The notes beneath the pieces are model-generated. The model was not told the origin of the DNA. It was given only the letters and a program-made list of their open reading frames with translations, and searched no databases. A stretch of 64,000 nucleotides of DNA from JAACFF01 sp963807975 (GTDB lineage: Bacteria; Chloroflexota; Anaerolineae; Promineifilales; Promineifilaceae). The position numbers and the translations under genes are program-made. The stretch covers positions 62,001-126,000 of the forward strand of contig CAWEDV010000007.1 of the NCBI GenBank assembly GCA_963807975.1. Reading direction: 5' to 3'. Positions 53,150-62,319 of this stretch are shown piece by piece (within the stretch, counting starts at the first letter, position 1; each line of letters starts with the position of its first letter).

Positions 53150-55804
53150 TTATATGACTAGGCTCACCTCGAGCTTGTGCAAACCTTCCCAGGTACGCAT
53201 CAGCTCTTCCAGATCGGATACTGATTCCAGATCAATTTCCATTTCCTTACGCAGCTCTTCATCATGCAGGCTCCGATCGTGCTGCTTAAGCATCGGCTTG
53301 ACCAGGTAGTTAATGAAATCCCGCTCCGTCTTGGTCGCCTCAAGCCAGAACAGACGGCGCAGGCGTGGCAGGAGTTCATCATCGCTGAACAAATCTTGGA
53401 TGATATTGCCAAAAATCCGGTTGACTTTCACAGCCACATCATCCAACCTATCTGCGTAACTCGCCTCTAAGTCTGCCGCTGCTGTTTCAACACCCTTTTC
53501 ACTGAGGAAACTGATGTCAAAATCTGGCTGGGCCGGTTCATCGAGGATGCTGATGCTAATTTCTTCGTCAACGCCAGTCGCTGTTTCCTCAGCCGCTTGT
53601 GAATTACTGGCAGGCGCAGGCATCATTTCCGCGATCTCCTCGCGCACCGCCTCTGGACCATACAATGCCACATCAAGCAGGCGTTCATTGGAGGGCAGGG
53701 CTAGTTCGCGTTCTCCCACCTCGAGCCGTGAATGGACCGATCGATCCGGCTTCATCAGCTCGTACATGGTTGCCTGCTGGCAAACATGGCGGAAATTCCG
53801 TTCAACCCGCTTAACCAATGCCTGGTAACCGCCGGCCAAGTTGAATGGATCTTCGGCCGTTTCGCCAGGAATCATATAGTCGTACTCTTGACCATAGCTG
53901 GCCCGTTCCAGTCGTGCATAAATCTCATGCGCTTCCAGCGTTCGTTCCAGTTCAGCTGTCATGACCTCAGCCACCTCGGGCATAAACTTGGATACCGACT
54001 CCTGCATCATCAGTTCCACCTGGAACAAAATGCGCTTGATCGGAATCTCGATCCCACTGGTCCCCCAGATGAGATTGTCATAGGTCACATCCCGGTCATC
54101 CCAATACTCTGTGCCGTAGCTCTCCAGCAGCGTTTCAACCTCACGCTGGATCGAATCTTGAACCAATCCCTGCACACCATTTAACGTCGGTCGCAAGAGA
54201 CTGCGGAACCGTTCGTCGGTATTGGTATGCGCACTAAGCTCCAACAATGCATTATGGAATGCACGCGGCAGATCTTTTTGCTGGCGGATGAGAATATTCT
54301 CGTAGCGCCGCTCTTGTAACTGTTCCCAGTTATTGGCAAACGGTGGCTGCACACCGCGCGCCGCCAATTGTTTTTCGTAGTAGAAGCGCAGAGCTTGCAG
54401 AGCATTACGGATGCGGGTCGATGCTTCACGCAGTTGACTGCGCACGCGCTGCGTCTTAATGAACCCCACCAACCTATCGCGCAGCAGAGGTACTTCGCTC
54501 AACTCCAACAATGCCTTCTTGGTATCTGGAGCAAAAGGATCGTCCAAGTCGACTGGTCCCAATTGATCCTTGAAGACCTTCAAGAGTCGCTCAGTCTCGC
54601 TGGCAAACTCCTCAGGGGCATGATCTGGATCCTGCAGGTAGACGGCTGGAGGGGCCATAATCAGGAAATAAGGACGGTTGCTTCCACGGTCCTGGTATCT
54701 TTCCCAATAATTTGGCGCAATATAGCGTGTTACTTCCTTAACTTCCAGTTCTGCCTCCGGCAATCCGGAATTCAAACGATCAAAAGCTTGGCGCACATTG
54801 CCGCCATTGACCGCCAAGAAGATCTTGGAAGCTGCTTCGTCCAAATCTCCGCCTTGCAAACCAAACAAGCGATGCTCTTTGATCCAGTTTACGGCCGAAA
54901 GAGACTTCATCTCGTCAACACGCTGCCGTCCAGCATCCGTAACCAGAACGATCATCGCGTCTTCACGCTTCATTTCTTCCAGCGTAATCTCTTCATGCAG
55001 CCGCATACCGGCACCAAGCCCTGGCACGTCCACGATGCGCAGATAACCACCCATCAACAGATTGGGCACACCAGCCCTGGGCTGAATACGGAATGTCGCC
55101 GATTTGATCAAGCGGATCTGCCGTTGATTGCTGCCTTTGTAACCATCCTCACGCAAATGTTTGAGCGAGTTTTCATCATCAAGCGCAAGACTAAGTGGCG
55201 CCGGTGGCCCGTTCTTATAAAGTTCCTTGTTGTTTTCGTATGATTTGATGCAATCGAGCAAGATTTCAAGATACTCATCCCGTTCCGTCTTGGCCGATTC
55301 CTTGCTCCCCTCAATTACGCCCTTGATATCTTCTTCCGCCTGCTCGCGCTCACCATCATTGCTGATGTCAAAGCCTTCGATCTCCGCCAACTGGCAAAGA
55401 CGCCTGACACGTTCGCTAAACTCATCCCGGCTCCAATACTCCAGCACAAGTGATTCAGACTCCCCTTCGGCAGCCTCTTCAATATAGACAATGGTGCCCG
55501 TAACGGCCGTGACCGCTCCCGTCGGCAGCAGCTTTCGCCCTAGAAGACCATTAATAAGCGTGCTTTTCCCAACCCCTGTGCCGCCAAAAAACACCAGCGT
55601 ATACGTACGTTGGCCCAATATTTTTTGTGCTTCATCAATGCTAAATTGTGCATCCGGCACGGCACGAATGAGGTAATCGCGGGTACCATCAATCGACTGC
55701 TGCAGCTCAACCCAAGTCTCCACCTGGGCCGGACTGACATGAGGCAGCGCCTCTAGCGAAGCGCGCAGCTCCGCATACTGTTCAACTTTCTTTGGACTCA
55801 TCAT
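53150..55804 (-). CDS. Dynamin-like GTPase
   Basis: 884 aa. P-loop GGTGVGKST at about 74-82, switch I region TAVTGTIV at about 99-106, and G3 motif DVPGLGAG at about 265. The nucleotide-specificity motif is not a normal NKxD (LAVNGGN, about 320-326), which is common in bacterial dynamins. A large helical stalk (about 430-880) has acidic linkers near 745-790. No transmembrane segment is seen. Such proteins remodel membranes or join defence and stress systems. It is the first gene of the cluster, so it is likely co-expressed with the ubiquitin-like machinery. Confidence 0.85.
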   Translation of the reverse strand: MMSPKKVEQYAELRASLEALPHVSPAQVETWVELQQSIDGTRDYLIRAVPDAQFSIDEAQKILGQRTYTLVFFGGTGVGKSTLINGLLGRKLLPTGAVTAVTGTIVYIEEAAEGESESLVLEYWSRDEFSERVRRLCQLAEIEGFDISNDGEREQAEEDIKGVIEGSKESAKTERDEYLEILLDCIKSYENNKELYKNGPPAPLSLALDDENSLKHLREDGYKGSNQRQIRLIKSATFRIQPRAGVPNLLMGGYLRIVDVPGLGAGMRLHEEITLEEMKREDAMIVLVTDAGRQRVDEMKSLSAVNWIKEHRLFGLQGGDLDEAASKIFLAVNGGNVRQAFDRLNSGLPEAELEVKEVTRYIAPNYWERYQDRGSNRPYFLIMAPPAVYLQDPDHAPEEFASETERLLKVFKDQLGPVDLDDPFAPDTKKALLELSEVPLLRDRLVGFIKTQRVRSQLREASTRIRNALQALRFYYEKQLAARGVQPPFANNWEQLQERRYENILIRQQKDLPRAFHNALLELSAHTNTDERFRSLLRPTLNGVQGLVQDSIQREVETLLESYGTEYWDDRDVTYDNLIWGTSGIEIPIKRILFQVELMMQESVSKFMPEVAEVMTAELERTLEAHEIYARLERASYGQEYDYMIPGETAEDPFNLAGGYQALVKRVERNFRHVCQQATMYELMKPDRSVHSRLEVGERELALPSNERLLDVALYGPEAVREEIAEMMPAPASNSQAAEETATGVDEEISISILDEPAQPDFDISFLSEKGVETAAADLEASYADRLDDVAVKVNRIFGNIIQDLFSDDELLPRLRRLFWLEATKTERDFINYLVKPMLKQHDRSLHDEELRKEMEIDLESVSDLEELMRTWEGLHKLEVSLVI

Positions 55805-55863
55805 ATATTTCCTTTGAACTCAACTTTGGGTAATGCCATGTAATATAATTAATACTGTTATCT

Positions 55864-55893
55864 ACTGTAGGAATATGATAGCAAATGTGTCAA
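55864..55893 (-). promoter_or_regulatory. Probable promoter of the dynamin/ubiquitin-like operon
   Basis: TTGACA (55893-55888, minus strand), 18 bases, then TACAGT (55869-55864). The 35 box is consensus and the 10 box is 4 of 6. The leader would be about 55 bases, with AAAGGA before the ATG at 55804. Confidence 0.4.
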
Positions 55894-55989
55894 TACTGTC
55901 ACACATCCATCATTACGCAGCTTCCGGAAAAAGGTTGCAAAGAATGAGCTGCCCTTGCTGCATAGATCTATCTATGCTAAGATCCGTTG

Positions 55990-56004
55990 TGACGCACTGC
56001 GTCA
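55990..56004 (+). promoter_or_regulatory. Palindromic operator-like site before the GNAT gene
   Basis: TGACGCA-C-TGCGTCA is a perfect 7-base inverted repeat with a one-base centre, 15 bases before the GNAT ATG. It is well placed to be a repressor site or a short leader hairpin. Confidence 0.45.
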
Positions 56005-56019
56005 TAAGGAACAAAATAC

Positions 56020-56589
56020 ATGAATAGACAAGAACAGTTTATCACATTCTACTCCCAAGCCAGCCACCTGGTGCGTGCACGACCTTTGCATCAAGAGGAT
56101 GCGCCCCTGCTGGTAGATATCTTTCAGCACATGACCCCGGAAAGCCGCTACCGGCGCTTTCATCAAACCTTGGACTATGTGAATCCTGTCCGTGTATTAC
56201 AGGAAGCATCCAGCATCACCCAGGCTGATCCCCAACGCAACTGGGGCTTGATCGCCTTTACCGACCTGCCTGACCAGAAGGATGTCCCCATTGGTGCGGC
56301 ACGATTCGTTCGCACCAAGCCAAATGAAGCTGAAGTAGCTATTTCCATTCGCGATGATTTTCAAAACTTGGGGATCGGCAGCCAGCTCATGCGCCATCTC
56401 GCCGCTGCCGCTGTAGAAATGGGACTACAGCGACTGATCGCTGATATTCAAAATGATAATGCTGCCATTTGGCGCGTATTCAATAGTTTACCCTACCAGG
56501 TGCTGCGCATTCCCGATGGGGTCTATTCTAATATTGTGATCTCGCTCACCTCGCCGCGAGATCCGGCAGAGTCATATTCTCCAGAATAA
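56020..56589 (+). CDS. GNAT-family acetyltransferase
   Basis: 189 aa. The acetyl-CoA motif (Q/RxxGxG/A) is DDFQNLGIGSQLM at about 111-123, followed by the helix RHLAAAAVEMGL and the strand RLIADIQNDN. It acetylates an amine or protein lysine; the substrate is unknown. The 3' end overlaps the convergent hydantoinase gene by 44 bases. It is divergent from the dynamin gene with 215 bases between, so the two may be co-regulated, but no direct link is shown. Confidence 0.85.
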   Translation: MNRQEQFITFYSQASHLVRARPLHQEDAPLLVDIFQHMTPESRYRRFHQTLDYVNPVRVLQEASSITQADPQRNWGLIAFTDLPDQKDVPIGAARFVRTKPNEAEVAISIRDDFQNLGIGSQLMRHLAAAAVEMGLQRLIADIQNDNAAIWRVFNSLPYQVLRIPDGVYSNIVISLTSPRDPAESYSPE

Positions 56590-58603
56590 GGTTTCCATAA
56601 TCATCGACTGCAGCCTGCCAATGGGGAGGAATTATAGTCGTTGTATCATATTGAAACACCACGGCCGGGCCGGCAAACTGCTGCCCCGGTCCCAGGCTCC
56701 CCCGATCATATAGTCTCGTCGGCACCAGTCCACTTCCAAACCAGACCGCTTTCTCATCGACAACGGCTGTATCCACAGAAGCTGTACACGCTGCACGCTT
56801 ATCTATTGCCGGCGGACTGACCGGCGCGAGCGCGGACAAACGCAGGGTAACCAATTCAACCTGCGTATCAGGGCGTTCATACCCATATCTCTGTCCATGC
56901 GCTGTGTGAAATGCTTCGACCATATCTCCTTCCCCATAGGGTATCGTCAGCTCATGGGATTGCCCTACATAACGCATATCAACACTGCGCTGTTTCTCAA
57001 TAAACTCTGCGGCATACCCTTCGGCTGCCATCTCCCTATCAGCACGCAGTTCTAACTGCATATACTTTGCATCCAGCCATCCATCCAGACTGTCCCCAGC
57101 ATCGTCAGCTATCTGCATTACCGTCAACGAATAATCCTTGGTAGGTGCTGCCGCCAACATTCCCAATGCCGACAATACCCCTGGAATCGTAGGCACGAAC
57201 ACTTTTGGTATCCGCAAATTTTGGGCCAGCTCACAAGCGTGCAAAGGTCCAGCGCCACCAAAGGCCACCAACGTAAACCGTCGCGGATCAAAGCCCCTTT
57301 CCACAGAAATCTGCCGGATCGCACGCTCCATCGTTGCATTGGCCACCTGCACAATGCCCCAGGCTGCTTCCGCTACGGAGTCCGCACCCATCTGCTGCGC
57401 CAATTCTTCGACTGCCGATCGGGCAGCATCAAGATCGAGCTCCATTTCTCCGCCCAAGAAATGCTTGCCATCCAGACGTCCTAACACCAAGTTAGCATCT
57501 GTAGTCGTTGCCCTTAGCCTAGTTCCCCCTTTTCCATAACAGGCCGGCCCGGGATCGGCTCCCGCACTTTGTGGACCGACGTGCAAAGCGCCCCCAGCAT
57601 CCACCGCAGCCACGCTTCCGCCCCCTGCCCCGACCGTATGGATATCAATGATCGGCAAACGTAATGGCAGGCCAGCTATACTGCCCCGTGAGGTCGTGGG
57701 CAGTTTCCCTGGACATAGGGCAACATCCGTGCTGGTGCCACCCATATCCAACGTTATCAATTGATCATATCCTGCCATTCCGGCCACATAACGTGCCCCC
57801 ACCACCCCGCCTGCTGGTCCAGAAAGCACCGTACGCGCCGCCATCTGTCCCGCCATTGCCGCGCTGATGATACCCCCGTTGCTTTGCATCACCGCCAATC
57901 GCCGCCGGCCCAACCCATATGCTAGATGAGATAGGTACCGGCTCATCAATGGCGCCACATAGGCGTTAATCACCGTCGTCGCTGTCCGTTCATATTCCCG
58001 GTATTCAGGCAGCACATTCGATGATAGAGAAACATGAATCTTAGCGGCGCGGGAGTCGCCTTCATGCGGCTCATTACCAAAATATGCTTCTATTGCCCGC
58101 GCTATCAACCGCTCATGTTCAGGAAAGAGAAATGAGAAAAGCAAACAGATGGCTATCGACTCGATTTCCGCTTCATCGATCTGCTTCAGAATCGGTTCCA
58201 GACTGTCCCCATCAAGCACCGTCAGGACCTCACCCCGGCACGTTATCCGCTCGTCGACTTCAAATCGCCATTGGGATGGGACCAGGGGTTCGGGCTTTTG
58301 TGGAACCAGGTCATAAAGACCAGGCCGGTTTTGCCGCCCAATAGCCAGGACATCAGCAAAGCCTTTCGTCGTGATCAGTGCCGTCCGTGCGCCGCGCCGT
58401 TCCAAAAGGGCATTCGTCGCTACAGTACTGCCGTGTACAACGCCCACCGTCTGCGGTGCACCCAATTGCTGCACACCTTTTAAGATAGAGTGTGCGGGAT
58501 CGTGGGGGCTGCTCAGCAGTTTGTGCGCTCGAACACGGCCGTATTCATCCAACCAGACAAAATCTGTGAACGTTCCGCCCGTATCGATGCCCAACCGTTC
58601 CAT
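56546..58603 (-). CDS. Hydantoinase/oxoprolinase family ATPase (HyuA-like)
   Basis: 685 aa from the ATG at 58603 (MERLGIDTGGTFTDFVW). A TTG nine codons earlier lies within a hairpin. The N-terminal Hydant_A domain has GIDTGGTFTD, and the core has LDMGGTSTDVALC and GAGGGSVAAVDAGGAL. Family members open hydantoins or 5-oxoproline with ATP, normally with a HyuB partner. No hyuB gene is in the window, which is unusual. A terminator sits against the start codon, so expression needs a separate signal or read-through. Confidence 0.87.
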   Translation of the reverse strand: MERLGIDTGGTFTDFVWLDEYGRVRAHKLLSSPHDPAHSILKGVQQLGAPQTVGVVHGSTVATNALLERRGARTALITTKGFADVLAIGRQNRPGLYDLVPQKPEPLVPSQWRFEVDERITCRGEVLTVLDGDSLEPILKQIDEAEIESIAICLLFSFLFPEHERLIARAIEAYFGNEPHEGDSRAAKIHVSLSSNVLPEYREYERTATTVINAYVAPLMSRYLSHLAYGLGRRRLAVMQSNGGIISAAMAGQMAARTVLSGPAGGVVGARYVAGMAGYDQLITLDMGGTSTDVALCPGKLPTTSRGSIAGLPLRLPIIDIHTVGAGGGSVAAVDAGGALHVGPQSAGADPGPACYGKGGTRLRATTTDANLVLGRLDGKHFLGGEMELDLDAARSAVEELAQQMGADSVAEAAWGIVQVANATMERAIRQISVERGFDPRRFTLVAFGGAGPLHACELAQNLRIPKVFVPTIPGVLSALGMLAAAPTKDYSLTVMQIADDAGDSLDGWLDAKYMQLELRADREMAAEGYAAEFIEKQRSVDMRYVGQSHELTIPYGEGDMVEAFHTAHGQRYGYERPDTQVELVTLRLSALAPVSPPAIDKRAACTASVDTAVVDEKAVWFGSGLVPTRLYDRGSLGPGQQFAGPAVVFQYDTTTIIPPHWQAAVDDYGNLILENMTLPDLAAR

Positions 58604-58642
58604 AAAAAGAACCCTGGCCGATCTCAACAACCGGCCAGGGTT
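58604..58642 (-). terminator. Rho-independent terminator of the membrane-protein gene
   Basis: An 11-pair stem (58610-58620 with 58632-58642), an 11-base loop and a TCTTTTT tract on the minus strand. The tract ends at the hydantoinase ATG, so the terminator overlaps that gene's ribosome-binding region. Confidence 0.85.
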
Positions 58643-58650
58643 ATTCTCAT

Positions 58651-59655
58651 TTACTCAGCCAACTTGGCCGGTGGCGCCTTACTGGTGAACTCCCCATAAG
58701 CCAGCGTCAAAGCTGCGGATCGGAAAGCCACGAAGATCGCGTTGATCGCTGCTCCAAACAGGATCATGCACAACAAGCCGCCCGAAGCCAGGACAATATC
58801 CATCACCTCGAACGTCCCACCGCTGAACAGGCGAATCGCCGTGGGGGCAAAAGCTAGTGCTGCCACTGGAATGAAGACAGCAAATGTCACCGCGCCTACC
58901 AGAAAGCCCAATATCATGAAGAGGATGAGCAGAACGATCACTTCACCCAGATTATCCCGAATGACCTGCCAGCCCCGGCTGATACTGGCGAACACGCCCC
59001 GATCTTCCAACACAGCAGCCCGCTGGGCAAACGGATAAAGCACACTAACCAAGATCGCTACCAACAAGAACACGCACATCAAGCAGCAGATAAGCGCAAA
59101 CAATCCCGCGCCCAATCCACCAACCAATGCGCCCACATCCCCTTCACTAGCCGCAGCGCCAGCCGCCGTCACGCCGGCGCCCAAGCCTAGAACAAGAAGA
59201 CCAATGATGAGGAATAGGAAAAACAGGCCAAAAAGGACGAGGTTTAGCCCCACCATGCGGCCCAACTTATGCCAGCCGGCGGATATCGCCTGGCCAAACG
59301 TCACCTTTTCACCTGCATCCAGTCGATAAGCCGCATCAATCATGCCTGCCTGTGCCGTCAAGCGGACCAGCCACAGAACAATCGCGACAATAAGGAAAAA
59401 GCAGAGCAAACCAACAATAATTGCGGAGACTGCAGCCACCCCTGCCATAACCGCCTCCATATTGTCAGCGATCTGTGGGAATGACTCAAAAGGCAGCGAT
59501 TCAAATTCACTACCATCAGCCGTATAGTTGCTGTTGCTCCCGCCACCACTTCCAGCCCCACTGCCTAGCGCCGCCAGAAAACCAAGAACCAGCATAAATT
59601 TGTGGTTCCAAATAACATTCCAGGACCGTCGGAGTAAATTCCCGTAATCCATCAT
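58651..59655 (-). CDS. Multi-pass membrane protein, glycerophosphodiester-phosphodiesterase membrane-domain-like
   Basis: 334 aa. Hydrophobic segments lie at about 16-33, 72-105, 140-172, 185-215, 240-270 and 290-315. The N-terminus MDYGNLLRRSWNVIWNHKFM is typical of Chloroflexota and Actinobacteria membrane proteins that resemble the membrane domain of GdpP-type or UgpQ-linked proteins. A Gly/Ser-rich region (about 33-50) is a loop. No catalytic residues are evident. It may be a transport or stress component. Function not assigned. Confidence 0.7.
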   Translation of the reverse strand: MMDYGNLLRRSWNVIWNHKFMLVLGFLAALGSGAGSGGGSNSNYTADGSEFESLPFESFPQIADNMEAVMAGVAAVSAIIVGLLCFFLIVAIVLWLVRLTAQAGMIDAAYRLDAGEKVTFGQAISAGWHKLGRMVGLNLVLFGLFFLFLIIGLLVLGLGAGVTAAGAAASEGDVGALVGGLGAGLFALICCLMCVFLLVAILVSVLYPFAQRAAVLEDRGVFASISRGWQVIRDNLGEVIVLLILFMILGFLVGAVTFAVFIPVAALAFAPTAIRLFSGGTFEVMDIVLASGGLLCMILFGAAINAIFVAFRSAALTLAYGEFTSKAPPAKLAE

Positions 59656-59789
59656 AACCCTCCAGTTACTAAATACTACTTCCTAATACATCGTCAACAT
59701 CTTGTGTCTTTAAGTCACCGGACACAATTAAGAATCTATACGCACCAGATTCGCCAGGGTTGTAAAATGCCAGTTCAAATCGGCTCTGG

Positions 59790-61352
59790 CTACTCCCATT
59801 CAATCGTTCCCGGCGGTTTTGAAGTTATATCATAAACGACGCGATTCACACCATCCACCTCATTCACAATTCGCCGGCTGACATGCGCCAAAAAGTCATA
59901 AGGCAGCCGTGCCCAATCGGCCGTCATGAAATCCTCCGTCGTAACCGCGCGTAATGCGACGACCTCCTGGTAGGTTCGGCCGTCTCCCATGACTCCCACG
60001 CTCTTGACCGGCAGCAGCACCGCAAATGCCTGCTGCGTCCCCTGTCTCAGCATCTCCGCCATGCGCAGTTCCTGCACAAAAATCGCATCCGCTTTGCGCA
60101 GCGTTTCTAACCGCTCCCAGCTAAGAGTGCCCAAACAGCGTATTGCCAATCCAGGACCGGGGAAAGGTTGGCGCCATACCAGCTCATCCGGCAGGCCTAA
60201 AGCTGTTCCAATGCGCCTAACCTCATCCTTGAAAAGCAGGCGCAGCGGTTCCACCAATTCGAATTCCATATCATCTGGCAGACCGCCCACATTATGGTGG
60301 CTCTTAATCAAGTGGGCGTCCTTCTTATCTTTTCCAGCGCTTTCCACGACATCTGGATAAATAGTTCCCTGGGCCAAGAAATCGATTTGACCCAGCTTAT
60401 TCGCCTCACGCTCAAAGATGCGCACAAATTTCTCGCCAATAATTCGTCGCTTACGCTCCGGGTCTGTCACATCCTCCAGTTCTTCAAGATATTCCTCGAT
60501 AGCGTTGACCGCCACCAATTGCATCCCCATTTCCCGTTCGAACGTCTCCACCACCTGCACCGCTTCACCCAGGCGCAGCATGCCATGATCGACAAATATA
60601 CAAGTCAGCTGATCCCCAATCGCCCGGTGGATAAGCGCCCCCGCCACGGCCGAATCAACACCTCCACTCAACCCCAAAACGACACGACCATCGCCCACTT
60701 GCTCCTGAATAGCCAAAACCTGCTCATCAATGAAATTGGCAGGTGTCCAGTCCGCGCCGCAGTCACAAACATGATGTACGAAATTACTCAACAGTCGCTG
60801 CCCTTGCCGTGTATGTACCACTTCCGGGTGAAACTGCACTGCGTACACCCCCCGTGCCGTATCCGCCGCCGCCGCCAGCGGGGAGTTCGATGTGTGTGCC
60901 AACGGTTTAAAGCTCGCTGGCAAACCTTCCACTTTATCCCCGTGACTCATCCATACCTGCTGCAAATTCGCAGCATCTTCGGACTGCCACCCCAAGAAGA
61001 TTGGATTGTCTAATGCTTCAATCTGTAACGTTGCCGGTCCATACTCCCGCTTCTGGCTGCTCGCCACCCTGCCCCCTAGACGATTCACCAGGAGCTGCAT
61101 CCCATAACAGATGCCCAGCACCGGGACCCCACTTCCTAGCACATATTCGGGCAGAGTAGGCGCGCCCTCATCATAGACGCTGTTTGGTCCACCGCTCAAA
61201 ATAAAACCTTTGGGATTGTGAGCCAAAACAGTTTCCGCATCCGTTCGCCACGAAAACAACTCACAATAGACATTCGCCTCCCGAACCCGCCGGGCAATCA
61301 ACTGCGAATATTGTGAGCCATAGTCTAGGATGATAATCGTATCATGCTGCAT
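59790..61352 (-). CDS. guaA: GMP synthase (glutamine-hydrolysing)
   Basis: 520 aa, full length. The class I glutamine amidotransferase domain (1-200) has the nucleophile Cys82 in GICYGMQ and His in QFHPEV. The ATP-pyrophosphatase domain has the SGGVDS loop at about 230-235. The dimerisation domain ends with the family C-terminus, KPPGTIEWE. It converts XMP to GMP. xpt is 97 bases upstream on the same strand, so together they form a guanine-nucleotide salvage unit. No purine riboswitch was seen. Confidence 0.97.
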   Translation of the reverse strand: MQHDTIIILDYGSQYSQLIARRVREANVYCELFSWRTDAETVLAHNPKGFILSGGPNSVYDEGAPTLPEYVLGSGVPVLGICYGMQLLVNRLGGRVASSQKREYGPATLQIEALDNPIFLGWQSEDAANLQQVWMSHGDKVEGLPASFKPLAHTSNSPLAAAADTARGVYAVQFHPEVVHTRQGQRLLSNFVHHVCDCGADWTPANFIDEQVLAIQEQVGDGRVVLGLSGGVDSAVAGALIHRAIGDQLTCIFVDHGMLRLGEAVQVVETFEREMGMQLVAVNAIEEYLEELEDVTDPERKRRIIGEKFVRIFEREANKLGQIDFLAQGTIYPDVVESAGKDKKDAHLIKSHHNVGGLPDDMEFELVEPLRLLFKDEVRRIGTALGLPDELVWRQPFPGPGLAIRCLGTLSWERLETLRKADAIFVQELRMAEMLRQGTQQAFAVLLPVKSVGVMGDGRTYQEVVALRAVTTEDFMTADWARLPYDFLAHVSRRIVNEVDGVNRVVYDITSKPPGTIEWE

Positions 61353-61448
61353 ACATCTGCCTCATATATCTTCCCCTCCGTGCCCCTCCCTATCTTCCTC
61401 TCAGTGCTTCTCCGCATCATCCCCTCTGTACCACTCCATGTCACTCCA

Positions 61449-62051
61449 TCACTGCTCACTGCCTGCTCCGCACTCCTCCTTCCTCACAATGATTTGCCCA
61501 TCGTCCATATTGTCGATAGTCGCCATCGACTCAATCGGCACTCCCCAATGTCCCAGGACCTCCCGTCCTCCCTCAAAACTCTTTTCCACAACCGTGGCGA
61601 TCCCCACCAACGTCGCCCCACTGTTAGCGACAATCCTGCCCAAGGCATCAATGGTCCGCCCCGTGGCCAAAAAATCATCGACGATCAGCACTCTATCACT
61701 ATCATGGAGAAACTCTGGCGACACCATCAGCAGCACCTCGCCACCCTTGGTGTGGCTTGGCGCACCATCTACATAAACCGGCTCCATCATCGTGATTGGC
61801 TTATGTTTGCGTGCATAAAGCACGGGCAAATTGCCCATAGCTTTACCCGTCATAACCGCCGGAATAATCCCGCTCACCTCAGCGGTCAAGATCAGTGTCG
61901 CCCCACTGTCGGAAAAGTGTTTTGCGATTTCTTCGCCAACAGCTTCCATTAGGCCAACATCCACTTGGTGATTCAAGAAACTATCGATCTTCAAAATCCC
62001 ACGCCCCAGATTTTGGCCCTCATCTTCTATCTTTTTCCTTAACGCTTCCAT
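61449..62051 (-). CDS. xpt: Xanthine phosphoribosyltransferase
   Basis: 200 aa from the ATG at 62051, preceded by GGGGA; a longer frame to 62114 lacks support. The start MEALRKKIEDEGQNLGRGIL and the PRPP-binding motif VLIVDDFLATGRT (about 124-136) identify Xpt. It converts xanthine and PRPP to XMP, the substrate of GuaA encoded just downstream. Xpt is usually riboswitch-controlled in Firmicutes; here the upstream 200 bases show no such element. Confidence 0.92.
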   Translation of the reverse strand: MEALRKKIEDEGQNLGRGILKIDSFLNHQVDVGLMEAVGEEIAKHFSDSGATLILTAEVSGIIPAVMTGKAMGNLPVLYARKHKPITMMEPVYVDGAPSHTKGGEVLLMVSPEFLHDSDRVLIVDDFLATGRTIDALGRIVANSGATLVGIATVVEKSFEGGREVLGHWGVPIESMATIDNMDDGQIIVRKEECGAGSEQ

Positions 62052-62240
62052 GTTTCCCCTTTGCCTTTTCCGTATTGCTGTGAAAAAGATAAACCTTTCT
62101 CCGCAGGATTTCATAAGCGTTGCTAAATGAAAAATGTGTTATATCATCCCACGATGTGAACCCTTGTAATTATGCGCCAGCAAGCAAGAACAAGCCAGCT
62201 ACTAGAGCTACCCATAATTGTGAAGAAAATCTCAAATTTC

Positions 62241-62269
62241 TTGACGGTGCTAGCGGCATTTCATATAAT
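62241..62269 (+). promoter_or_regulatory. Sigma-70 promoter of the polyprenyl synthase gene
   Basis: TTGACG (62241-62246), 17 bases, TATAAT (62264-62269). Expected start about 62276. Confidence 0.75.
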
Positions 62270-62280
62270 TTCATCTAAAT

Positions 62281-62300
62281 CGTTCAATAAAAATTGAACG
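62281..62300 (+). promoter_or_regulatory. Palindromic operator-like site at the polyprenyl synthase start
   Basis: CGTTCAAT-AAAA-ATTGAACG is a perfect 8-base inverted repeat beginning 11 bases downstream of the -10 box. Its place over the start region suits a repressor. Confidence 0.5.
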
Positions 62301-62319
62301 TTATGAACGAGACAGATAT

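Noticed and set aside
54368..55243. Long plus-strand open frame opposite the dynamin gene
   Set aside because: It is a shadow of the GTPase coding sequence with no ribosome site and no recognisable domain.
45295..55804. Assignment as a plain four-gene Bil-type antiphage operon
   Set aside because: The gene set differs: the modifier is YukD-like, there are two JAMMs and two zinc proteins, and a dynamin and CAP protein are added. A defence role is possible but not shown.
62052..62319. Possible purine riboswitch ahead of xpt-guaA
   Set aside because: Neither the conserved loops nor the three-way junction sequence could be found on the minus strand.
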